From Stagnimonas aquatica (GTDB taxonomy: Bacteria > Pseudomonadota > Gammaproteobacteria > Nevskiales > Nevskiaceae), in NCBI RefSeq assembly GCF_003730135.1, contig NZ_RJVO01000003.1:186001-250000 (forward strand): a stretch of DNA of 64,000 nt. The letters run 5' to 3'. Made by a program: the position numbers and the translations under genes. Positions 43,739 to 50,000 of this stretch are shown here, one piece after another. Each line of letters starts with the position of its first letter. Position 1 is the first letter of the stretch. A model generated the notes under the pieces. That model worked only from the letters and a program-made list of their open reading frames with translations, did not search any database and was not told where the DNA came from.

Positions 43739-44092
43739 TCAGTGCCGAAGTCCAAACGCCAGCCAGGGTGCGGCCAGCCACCAACACAGGTTGAAACCGG
43801 CGTGCAAGGCGATGCAGGGCCAGATACTTCTCCGGCGCTCGTACAGCCAGCCCAGCAGCAACGCCGGCGCCAGCGTCGCGCCCGCCAGCCAGGCCGAGCG
43901 GGTCCATGCGTGCGCCGCCGCGAACAGCAGCGCCGTCATCAGATTGGCGGCAGACAGGCCCAGACAGCGCCGGCTCGCGGTATGCCTCCAGCGCAGCAAG
44001 GCTTCCTGCAGGCCGGCGCGGAAGATCACCTCCTCCAGAACGGCGGCCAGCACCAGGCTCGCCAGCAGGGCGGGTTCCGCCGGCGGACTCAT
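43739..44092 (-). CDS. CPBP-family intramembrane glutamic protease, MrtJ-like
   Basis: The 117-residue protein is a minimal four-helix CPBP/ABI protease. Catalytic elements are visible: EEVIFRAGLQE in the first helix (Glu-Glu-x3-Arg), a His in LFAAAHAW in the second and HAGFN in the fourth. Its position directly upstream of the single protein with a JDVT-CTERM-like tail fits the dedicated sorting protease MrtJ that I know from family annotation. ATG 44092 overlaps the stop of a 13-codon open frame that has a strong ribosome-binding site. A 158-base spacer separates it from the target gene. Confidence 0.8.
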   Translation of the reverse strand: MSPPAEPALLASLVLAAVLEEVIFRAGLQEALLRWRHTASRRCLGLSAANLMTALLFAAAHAWTRSAWLAGATLAPALLLGWLYERRRSIWPCIALHAGFNLCWWLAAPWLAFGLRH

Positions 44093-44130
44093 GGCGTATG
44101 GCAGCGACTGGTCAAGACCAACTCCGGCAT
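44089..44130 (-). CDS. Possible 13-residue leader ORF before the protease gene
   Basis: Start ATG 44130 is preceded by GGAGG at a good distance and encodes MPELVLTSRCHTP before a TGA that overlaps the protease ATG (ATGA). It could couple ribosomes onto the protease start, or it could be the true N-terminus interrupted by a sequencing or real frameshift. Only the layout is seen; expression is unproven. Confidence 0.35.
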   Translation of the reverse strand: MPELVLTSRCHTP

Positions 44131-44153
44131 GTCGTCCTCCGGGCGTGAGAGCA

Positions 44154-44188
44154 ATAAAAAGGGGTCAACGTAGAAACGTTGACCCCTT
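44154..44188 (-). terminator. Terminator of the tmRNA gene
   Basis: AAGGGGTCAACG (44159-44170) and CGTTGACCCCTT (44177-44188) form a perfect 12-bp stem with a six-base loop. On the minus strand it is followed by TTTTTATT. It ends four bases beyond the tmRNA 3' end and would separate tmRNA from the protease gene downstream. Confidence 0.93.
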
Positions 44189-44192
44189 GAAT

Positions 44193-44549
44193 TGGTGGAG
44201 GTGGCGGGAATTGAACCCGCGTCCGACGATTCTCCGCCCTTCGCTCTACATGCGTAGCCTAATCATTGGTTTTCGATGCGGGCTGCCGGACAGGCACGGA
44301 ACGCCAACACTTATCCCCTTAGGGTTTTAGCACTTACGCCAAGGGCGGACGTTTGCGCGAGTTGATGAGAGTCGACGGCTGCGTACGGGGCATCAACACC
44401 ACCGAGGCAACCGCTCACCGGGATTAAGCGGCGAGGGCGTAGTTAGCGTCGTTCGCAACTAGCTTGTTTGCAGTAGAGATTAACGAGGGCCACTGCACCT
44501 CGGCATGCACGTCAGGTTTCAACATCGCCGTCGAAGCCATGTCACCCCC
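44193..44549 (-). ncRNA. ssrA: tmRNA (transfer-messenger RNA)
   Basis: tmRNA rescues ribosomes stalled on broken mRNAs together with SmpB. The 3' end on the minus strand reads GGTTCAATTCCCGCC then ACCTCCACCA, an alanine-tRNA-like T-arm, acceptor and CCA. The 5' end GGGGGTGACATGG pairs with it over seven bases (one G-U). A resume codon and tag reading frame encode ANDANYALAA, ending at a TAA (44424-44426). The total is 357 nt, a normal length for the one-piece form. smpB lies about 450 bases upstream on the same strand. The precursor's promoter is uncertain; TTGAAC and TACCAT upstream are only a weak pair. Confidence 0.97.
44424..44456 (-). other. tmRNA proteolysis-tag reading frame
   Basis: The resume codon GCG (44454-44456) opens the frame ANDANYALAA and ends at TAA. 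Together with the alanine charged on tmRNA, stalled proteins receive A-ANDANYALAA. The Leu-Ala-Ala end is the recognition signal for ClpXP-type proteases. Confidence 0.95.
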
Positions 44550-44717
44550 GTGTAGTGAAGATGGTAGCACGCGGGGGTGGTTCAAGCCCCCGGGTTCAAT
44601 GTGCAGCCTCGGAGGCAGACTCTGCGCGGAGTCTGAACGCCCCCACCCCGGCCCTCCCCCGCAAGCGGGGGAGGGAGACACATGCTCGCTCGAATGGTTC
44701 GATGCGGGTAGGGAGTC
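44550..44717. other. Spacer upstream of tmRNA with a REP-like hairpin
   Basis: This part between the tmRNA 5' end and the displaced smpB ends has no coding frame that I can support. It must hold the tmRNA promoter and contains the palindrome at 44652-44675. Confidence 0.5.
44652..44675. repeat. REP-like palindromic repeat (copy 2)
   Basis: CCCTCCCCCGC and GCGGGGGAGGG form a perfect 11-bp stem around AA. It resembles the C/T and G/A-rich hairpin at 21298-21322 in style, with the flanking run CCCCACCCCGG, and is not followed by T residues. Confidence 0.55.
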
Positions 44718-44759
44718 TCAGGCGTGATGGCGCATGATCCGGCCTTGCTCGCGCTGCCA
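44718..44759 (-). pseudogene. Displaced smpB 3' end, distal copy
   Basis: The minus-strand sequence encodes [13 protein letters not shown] and a stop, exactly as in smpB. Three codons (Arg, His, Ala) and the stop (TGA instead of TAA) differ, all synonymously. It has no start and is not connected in frame to smpB. The pattern suggests it came from a diverged smpB allele and was under selection as a gene end. Confidence 0.8.
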
Positions 44760-44859
44760 AGTAGCGACGCGAGCCACTGACCAGGGGCCCCGCCCTCGGC
44801 GGGGATGGGAGGCAGGCGAGTCGGCGCCGGACTGGCAATGGATGTCTGGGTTCGGAGCT

Positions 44860-44901
44860 TTAAGCGTGGTGCCGCATGATCCGGCCCTGCTCGCGCTGCC
44901 A
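44860..44901 (-). pseudogene. Displaced smpB 3' end, middle copy
   Basis: It encodes [13 protein letters not shown] and TAA and differs from the functional smpB end at only one synonymous position (CAG for CAA). It is an untranslated gene fragment in the 141-bp tandem repeat. Confidence 0.8.
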
Positions 44902-45000
44902 GTAGCGACGCGAGCCACTGACCAGGGGCCCCGCCCTCGGCGGGGATGGGAGGCAGGCGAGTCGGCGCCGGACTGGCAATGGATGTCTGGGTTCGGAGCT

Positions 45001-45483
45001 TTAAGCGTGGTGCCGCATGATCCGGCCTTGCTCGCGCTGCCAGTCCCGCTCCTTGATGGTCTCGCGCTTGTCGTGCTGCTTCTTGCCCTTGGCGAGGCCG
45101 ACGGCCAGCTTGGCGCGGCCGTGGCTCCAGTGCAGGTCCAGCGGCGTCAGGGTGTAGCCGGCACGCTCCACCTTGCCGACCAGGGCGCTCAGCTCCTTCT
45201 TGTTGAGCAGCAGCTTGCGGGTGCGGGTGGCGTCGGCCAGCACGTGGGTGCAGGTCTGCTTGAGCGGGGTGATATGGGCGCCGATCAGCCAGGCCTCACC
45301 GTTTTTGATGATGACGTAGGCCTCGGTGATCTGGGCGCGGCCTTCGCGCAGGCTCTTCACCTCCCAGCCTTCCAGCATCAGGCCGGCTTCGTAGCTGTCT
45401 TCGATGAAGTATTCGTAGCGGGCGCGCTTGTTGAGGGCGATGGTGCGCTCGGGCTCCTTGCCTTTCTCTTTGGGTTTGCTCAT
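45001..45483 (-). CDS. smpB: SsrA-binding protein SmpB
   Basis: SmpB binds tmRNA and brings it to stalled ribosomes; its C-terminal tail occupies the empty mRNA channel. The 160-residue protein has the oligonucleotide-binding barrel ([23 protein letters not shown], in short [14 protein letters not shown]), [31 protein letters not shown], and the basic tail [14 protein letters not shown]. The tail end is triplicated downstream in untranslated copies. A TATAAT box ends six bases before the ATG and no Shine-Dalgarno sequence is visible, so the mRNA may be leaderless. tmRNA lies downstream on the same strand. Confidence 0.96.
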   Translation of the reverse strand: MSKPKEKGKEPERTIALNKRARYEYFIEDSYEAGLMLEGWEVKSLREGRAQITEAYVIIKNGEAWLIGAHITPLKQTCTHVLADATRTRKLLLNKKELSALVGKVERAGYTLTPLDLHWSHGRAKLAVGLAKGKKQHDKRETIKERDWQREQGRIMRHHA

Positions 45484-45489
45484 ACGAGA

Positions 45490-45517
45490 ATTATAGGTCC
45501 ACCCTCATCACTCCCAA
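45490..45517 (-). promoter_or_regulatory. Promoter of smpB close to its start codon
   Basis: On the minus strand TTGGGA (45517-45512) and a perfect TATAAT (45495-45490) are separated by 16 bases. Transcription starting about seven bases after the -10 box would begin at the ATG of smpB. Confidence 0.6.
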
Positions 45518-45529
45518 GATCAACAGCCC

Positions 45530-45979
45530 ATGGCGCGCGTCGAACGCTCCGCTTTACTGGCCTTCGAGCCGGCGCAATTGCTGGCGCTGGTCGAGGATGT
45601 CGAGCGCTACCCGGAGTTCCTGCCCGGCTGCACCTCGGCCGCCATCGAGCAGCGCCAGGGCGCGCTGGTGCATGCGCGTCTGGGTTTCCGCATCAGCGGC
45701 CTGAGCGACAGCTTCGCCACCGAGAACCTCAGCCGGGTGGAAGACGATGGCGCGCACGCCTTGCAGATGCGGTTGCTGCGCGGGCCGTTCCGGCAACTCA
45801 GCGGTGAGTGGCGCTTCCTGCCGCTGGGGGAAGGTGCCAGCAAGGCCAGTCTGCGGGTGGAGCTGGATTTCGGTCCGCGCGCGCTGGAAAGCCTGTTCGG
45901 CGGCCAGATGGAACGCGCGGTGGCCGGGGTGATCGCCGCGTTCAAGGCGCGCGCCGAGGCGATCTATGGTCGCCGCTGA
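45530..45979 (+). CDS. ratA: RatA-family START/polyketide-cyclase-like protein
   Basis: The 149-residue protein belongs to the COQ10/RatA START-like group: VERSALLAFEPAQLLALVEDVERYPEFLPGC, then a hydrophobic ligand cavity and the long C-terminal helix MERAVAGVIAAFKARAEAIYG. COQ10 members bind ubiquinone and support respiration; E. coli RatA was described as an inhibitor of ribosome subunit joining. The rnfH gene overlaps its end by 14 bases. The promoter lies in the 46-bp divergent spacer shared with smpB. Confidence 0.88.
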   Translation: MARVERSALLAFEPAQLLALVEDVERYPEFLPGCTSAAIEQRQGALVHARLGFRISGLSDSFATENLSRVEDDGAHALQMRLLRGPFRQLSGEWRFLPLGEGASKASLRVELDFGPRALESLFGGQMERAVAGVIAAFKARAEAIYGRR

Positions 45980-46277
45980 AACCGTTCTGCTGGAGGTGGA
46001 GGTGGTGTACGCCCGGCCCGAGCGCCAACTGCTGATCCGTCTACAGGTGCCCGACGGGTGCACGGCGGCCGAGGCGGTCGAGCGCTCCGGCTTGCGGCAG
46101 CAGTATCCGGAGTTGGCGGGCGGTTGGCCGGCCCTGGCGATCTTCGGTCGTCTGGCGGCAGGCGAGACCCGCTTGCAGCCCGGGGATCGGGTGGAGTTGT
46201 TGCGGCCGCTGGAGGCCGATCCGAAGGAGCGGCGGCGCGCGCAGGTCCGGGCGGTCCGCGCGCGGCGCCAGCGCTAG
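45966..46277 (+). CDS. rnfH: RnfH-family ubiquitin-like protein
   Basis: The 103-residue protein has the beta-grasp fold features of RnfH (RatB): VEVVYARPERQLLIRLQVPDGCTAAEAVERSGL, FGRLAAGETRLQPGDRVELLRPLEADPKERRR. Members are found beside ratA in gammaproteobacteria and their role is not established. The start overlaps the 3' end of ratA, suggesting translational coupling. Confidence 0.88.
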   Translation: MVAAETVLLEVEVVYARPERQLLIRLQVPDGCTAAEAVERSGLRQQYPELAGGWPALAIFGRLAAGETRLQPGDRVELLRPLEADPKERRRAQVRAVRARRQR

Positions 46278-46284
46278 GCTGGGC

Positions 46285-46731
46285 TCAGGGAGCCTGCGGC
46301 GCGCTTTCCGGCGTCAGCACCACGCCCGACTCGGTGGGTTCGGCGGCACGTTCGGCCTCGACCTTGTCCTTCTTCTGCTGCTCGATCACCGATTTGGCGT
46401 CGGGCGTGTCGAGGCTGCTGGCGCCGGCGACCGGCGCGGCGCCGTCGATGCGGGCCAGCTTGTCGGCCTCGAAATACAGGGTGACGGTGCGGCTGCTGAC
46501 CTGGCCGCGCGGCGACTTGTAGTAGCCGAGGTAGTCCCAGCGGTCGGCACGGAACGGGCTGGCGGCGATCGGCGTGCCGAGCAGGAACAGGGCTTGGTCC
46601 CGGGTCATGCCGACCTTGAGCTGATCCAACTGCTTCTGCTCGATGACGTTGCCCTGGCGGGTGGGCAGCTTGTAGATCAGGTTACAGGCGGAGAGGGCGA
46701 GCCCCAGCACCGCAATCAACAGCACGCGCAT
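46285..46731 (-). CDS. bamE: Outer-membrane assembly lipoprotein BamE
   Basis: BamE (SmpA/OmlA) is a small lipoprotein of the BAM complex that inserts beta-barrel proteins into the outer membrane. The 148-residue product has the lipobox LALSAC, and the conserved VIEQKQLDQLKVGMTRDQALFLLGTP, then DRWDYLGYYKS. A C-terminal extension of about 45 residues rich in Ala, Glu and Lys follows the domain. I chose ATG 46731, which gives a proper signal peptide. It is divergent from fur, as in many gammaproteobacteria. Confidence 0.93.
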   Translation of the reverse strand: MRVLLIAVLGLALSACNLIYKLPTRQGNVIEQKQLDQLKVGMTRDQALFLLGTPIAASPFRADRWDYLGYYKSPRGQVSSRTVTLYFEADKLARIDGAAPVAGASSLDTPDAKSVIEQQKKDKVEAERAAEPTESGVVLTPESAPQAP

Positions 46732-46807
46732 GTCGTTGGCCGGAATGAATCGAGCGGCGATAATAGCGGAAAGCCCCCGCCCGGGAGCGCTAGCCAGACA
46801 CGACGCC

Positions 46808-47230
46808 ATGGAATCCCAAGACCTCCGCAACGCCGGCCTGAAAGTCACTCTTCCACGCCTGAAGATCCTCGAAATCCTCGAGGGCAACGCCATGCGCCAC
46901 ATGTCGGCGGAAGATGTCTACAAGCTGTTGCTCAACGAAGACGCCGACATCGGTCTGGCCACCATCTACCGGGTGCTGACCCAGTTCGAGCAGGCCGGCC
47001 TGGTCAAGCGCCACCACTTCGAGGGCGGTCACGCGGTGTTCGAGCTGGAGCGCGGTGACCACCACGACCACATGGTCGATGTCGATTCCGGCAAGGTGGT
47101 GGAGTTCGTCAGCCCGGAGATCGAGCGCCTGCAGCACGAGATCGCCGAGAAGCACGGCTACGAGATCATCGGCCACAGCCTGGTGATGTACGTGAAGGCG
47201 CAGGAAGGACGCGGCGGCAAGACCCGCTGA
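46808..47230 (+). CDS. fur: Ferric uptake regulator Fur
   Basis: Fur represses iron-uptake genes when loaded with Fe(II). The 140-residue protein has the winged helix (AGLKVTLPRLKILEILE, ATIYRVLTQFEQAGLVKRHHF) and the metal-binding region ERGDHHDHMVDVDSGKVVEF. The CxxC pair of E. coli Fur is absent (positions are VDVDS), as known for Pseudomonas aeruginosa Fur; the ligands of the regulatory site (His, Glu) are kept. ATG 46808 follows the bamE divergent spacer. Confidence 0.95.
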   Translation: MESQDLRNAGLKVTLPRLKILEILEGNAMRHMSAEDVYKLLLNEDADIGLATIYRVLTQFEQAGLVKRHHFEGGHAVFELERGDHHDHMVDVDSGKVVEFVSPEIERLQHEIAEKHGYEIIGHSLVMYVKAQEGRGGKTR

Positions 47231-47272
47231 GTCGCAGTTTTCCCGGCTCCCCTCAAGGCTCGGGGCAGAGGG

Positions 47273-48955
47273 CTAGCCGGCGCGCTTGAGCAGGTCTCGC
47301 GCCAGTGCCTGGGTCGCGGCGGTGATGTCCTGGCCGCCGAGCATGCGCGCCAGTTCCAGTGTCCGCGCGTCCTTTTCCAGCGGCCGCACGCGGGTGTAGG
47401 TCTGACCGTCGCTGACCTCCTTGCGGATGCCCAGGTGCTGGCGGCCCTGCGCCGCCACCTGCGCCAGATGGGTGACGCAGAGCACCTGCCGCTGGCCGCC
47501 CAGCTCGCGCAGCTTCTGGCCGACGACCTCGGCGACGCCGCCGCCGATGCCGGCGTCCACCTCGTCGAAGATCATGGTCGCGACGCCGCCGCCGCGCGCG
47601 GTCTGGCTGCACACCTGGATCGCCAGCGAGACGCGTGACAGCTCGCCGCCGCTGGCGACCTTGGACAGGGGCCGGGGCGCCTGACCGGCGTTGGCGGAAA
47701 AATCGAAGCGCACCTCGTCGTCGCCGTGGCTGCGCACACGCTCGCCGGCGGCGGCGTCCACCGCGACCTCGAAGCGGGCATTGGCCATGCCCAGTTGCCG
47801 CACCACGGCGGTGACCGCCGCGCCGAAAGCGCCAGCGGCCTTGCGCCGCGCCGCGCTGAGTTGGGTGGCGGCGGCGCGATAGCGGGCGATCAAACCGGCC
47901 TGCGTGGCCAGCAAAGCATCGAGGCCGCCGGCGGCATGCTCCAGCGCGTCGAGTTCGGCGCGCAGGCCGGCCTGATGGGCCGGCAGCTCCGAGAGCCGGA
48001 TCCGGTGCTTGCGGGCGAGATCATGCAGGGCCGATAGACGGCGTTCGCAGCGCTCCAGTGCCTCGGGGTCGAGTTCCAGGCGATCCAGCAGGCGCTGGAT
48101 CTGGTCGGCGGCCTCGCGCACCTGGGCCTGGGCGGCGGCGGCGAGGTTCTCGGCCTCGGCGAAGCCCGGCTCCAGGCCGGCCAAGCCGGCGAGCAGGTCA
48201 CTGGCGCTGGACAGCTGATCGTAGATCGCCGCCTCCCCGCCGTAGAGCAGCTCCTGCGCGCGGTTGCCGTCCTCGATCAGCCGGCCGGCGTTGGCCAGAC
48301 GCCGATGCTCGGCTTCCAGCTCTTCCAGCTCGCCCTCGCGCAGGTTCAGTGCTTCCAATTCCTGCACCTGGTGGCGCAGGTAGTCGAGCTGCGCGGGATC
48401 GCGGCTGGCGGCGGCGCGGGCGGCGGCAATCGCCTGCTCGCCCTGCTGTACCGCGCCGGCAGCAGCGCGCACGGCGGCCAGCTCGGTGCCGTGGTCACCG
48501 TAATCGTCGAGCAGACCGCGCTGCACCTCGGGCTTGAGCAGGGTCTGCGACTCGTTCTGGCCGAACAGCTCCACCAGTTGCTCGCCCAGTTCGCGCAGCG
48601 GGCCGGCGTTGACCGCCTGGCCGTTGACGAAGGCGCGGGTGCGGCCTTCGGCGTGCACCACCCGGCGGATCAGGCAGAGCTGGCCGTCGTCGGCGTCGAG
48701 CAGCTCGTGCTCGGCCAGCCAGTCGCGCGCGGCGGTGGAGTCGCTGAGGTCGAACTCGGCGCTGATCTCGGCCTTGTCGCTGCCCTGGCGCACCAGCGCC
48801 GGATCGGCGCGGGTGCCCAGCACCAGACCCAGGGCATCAAGCAGGATCGACTTGCCGGCGCCGGTCTCGCCGGTGAGCACGGTGAAACCGGCGGCGAAGT
48901 CCAGTTGCGCCTCGTCGATGATCGCGAGGTTCCTGATCTGCAACTGTCTGAGCAT
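47273..48955 (-). CDS. recN: DNA repair ATPase RecN
   Basis: RecN is an SMC-like protein that holds DNA ends together during double-strand break repair. The 560-residue protein has the N-terminal MLRQLQIRNLAIIDEAQ, Walker A GETGAGKS (29-36), a central coiled-coil region, the signature ASGGELSRVSLAIQ and Walker B TMIFDEVDAGIGGGVAE. It converges with fur and follows nadK in the same orientation. I see no clear LexA box in the 38-bp gap before it. Confidence 0.95.
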   Translation of the reverse strand: MLRQLQIRNLAIIDEAQLDFAAGFTVLTGETGAGKSILLDALGLVLGTRADPALVRQGSDKAEISAEFDLSDSTAARDWLAEHELLDADDGQLCLIRRVVHAEGRTRAFVNGQAVNAGPLRELGEQLVELFGQNESQTLLKPEVQRGLLDDYGDHGTELAAVRAAAGAVQQGEQAIAAARAAASRDPAQLDYLRHQVQELEALNLREGELEELEAEHRRLANAGRLIEDGNRAQELLYGGEAAIYDQLSSASDLLAGLAGLEPGFAEAENLAAAAQAQVREAADQIQRLLDRLELDPEALERCERRLSALHDLARKHRIRLSELPAHQAGLRAELDALEHAAGGLDALLATQAGLIARYRAAATQLSAARRKAAGAFGAAVTAVVRQLGMANARFEVAVDAAAGERVRSHGDDEVRFDFSANAGQAPRPLSKVASGGELSRVSLAIQVCSQTARGGGVATMIFDEVDAGIGGGVAEVVGQKLRELGGQRQVLCVTHLAQVAAQGRQHLGIRKEVSDGQTYTRVRPLEKDARTLELARMLGGQDITAATQALARDLLKRAG

Positions 48956-48993
48956 CGGGCGCGCGCGGCGTCGTTGGAGTAGAGGCCGGGATT

Positions 48994-49917
48994 TTAACCG
49001 CGCGCCGGGCCGCGTCCCCAGTGCAGCTTGTCGCGCAGCACGTCGAAGTAGTGGTAGCGGTGCGGATGCAGCAGGCGCAGCGGGTGCGGCGCGCGGCTGA
49101 CGACGACGGTGTCGCCGGGGGATAGCGGCTCGCTGACCTGGCCGTCGCAGGTCACCGTCGCCTTGCTGTTGTCGGCGCCGCGCAGCACCAGCTTCACCGG
49201 CCGGTCGGCGGGCACGACGATGGGGCGGTCGCTGAGCGTGTGCGGGCAGATCGGCACCAGCGCGATGGCCGCCACCGCCGGATGGATCACCGGGCCGCCG
49301 CCGGACAGTGCATAGGCGGTGGAGCCGGTGGGGCTGGAGACGATCATGCCGTCGGCGCGGTGCTGGCTGATGAATTCCTCGCCCAGCCAGGTTTCGAACT
49401 CCAGCATGCGGATGCTCGCCAGATTGCGCAGCACCACGTCGTTGACTGCCAGCACCGGCGTTGTCTCGCTGCCGTCGGCGCGCTGGATGCGGGTGTGCAG
49501 CAGCAGGCGGTCGTCGGTGAGGTACTCGCCGGCCAGCACCGCTTGCAGGGCCTCGCGCAGCTCTTCCGGATTGACGTCGACCATGAACCCGAGCCGGCCC
49601 TGGTTGACGCCCAGCACCGGTACCTCATGACCGGCCAGGCTGCGGCCGGCGTCGAGCAGGGTGCCGTCGCCGCCGGCCACCACCACCAGCTGGCAGCGGG
49701 CGGCCAGCTCGGCTCGGCTGACCGCCGGCACCCCGGCCTTGCGGGCGGTATCGGCGTGGATCTCGTCGACCAACACTTCCCGGCCCAGCTCGCGCAGCAG
49801 GGCGCAGATGCCGAGCAGGGTGCCCTTCACCGAAGGATCGGTGCGCTTGCCGATCACGCCGACGGTGGGGAAGGGCGCGACGGCGGGCTGGCTGGACGGG
49901 GAGCGGGTCTGGGACAT
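48994..49917 (-). CDS. nadK: NAD kinase
   Basis: NadK phosphorylates NAD+ to NADP+. The 307-residue protein has the GGDGT motif (82-86), the NDVVLRN and SSPTGSTAYALSGGGPVIHP segments and the C-terminal CDGQVSEPLSPGD. A short N-terminal extension precedes VGVIGKRTD. It is divergent from hrcA (83 bp) and followed by recN, an order typical of the Xanthomonas group. Confidence 0.95.
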   Translation of the reverse strand: MSQTRSPSSQPAVAPFPTVGVIGKRTDPSVKGTLLGICALLRELGREVLVDEIHADTARKAGVPAVSRAELAARCQLVVVAGGDGTLLDAGRSLAGHEVPVLGVNQGRLGFMVDVNPEELREALQAVLAGEYLTDDRLLLHTRIQRADGSETTPVLAVNDVVLRNLASIRMLEFETWLGEEFISQHRADGMIVSSPTGSTAYALSGGGPVIHPAVAAIALVPICPHTLSDRPIVVPADRPVKLVLRGADNSKATVTCDGQVSEPLSPGDTVVVSRAPHPLRLLHPHRYHYFDVLRDKLHWGRGPARG

Positions 49918-49964
49918 GGACCGATTGTAGGGGGCGGGCGCGACAAATAAGCTGCCATTTGACT

Positions 49965-49994
49965 CTTGACAGCCGTGCCGCCGATTCCCACATT
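49965..49994 (+). promoter_or_regulatory. Candidate heat-shock (sigma-32) promoter before hrcA
   Basis: CTTGAC (49965-49970) and CCCACATT (49987-49994) with a 16-base spacer resemble the sigma-32 consensus CTTGAA and CCCCATnT. It ends only six bases before the hrcA start, so the transcript would have almost no leader. Confidence 0.35.
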
Positions 49995-50000
49995 GCGGTC

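Larger units (their letters stand above)
44718..45042 (-). repeat. Tandem repeat carrying three copies of the smpB 3' end
   Basis: Starting inside smpB, a unit of 141-142 bp is repeated downstream on the minus strand. It consists of the last 13 codons and stop of smpB plus about 100 bp of spacer. Copies of the gene end are at 45001-45042 (functional), 44860-44901 and 44718-44759. The two spacers are identical over the stretch compared, apart from one extra base near the distal copy. Each spacer contains a CCCCGCC/GGCGGGG hairpin. Confidence 0.9.

Noticed and set aside
44718-45042. CRISPR array
   Set aside because: Three units of about 141 bp that include a gene end do not fit the short repeat and unique spacer pattern, and no cas gene is nearby.
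44734-45807. A forward 357-codon open frame containing a repeated peptide
   Set aside because: The repeat is the 141-bp DNA repeat read in an antisense frame; the rest is the reverse of smpB.
46808-47230. Loss of the CxxC zinc site of Fur as a novel feature
   Set aside because: Pseudomonas aeruginosa Fur is known to lack the same cysteines, so this is a lineage variant.
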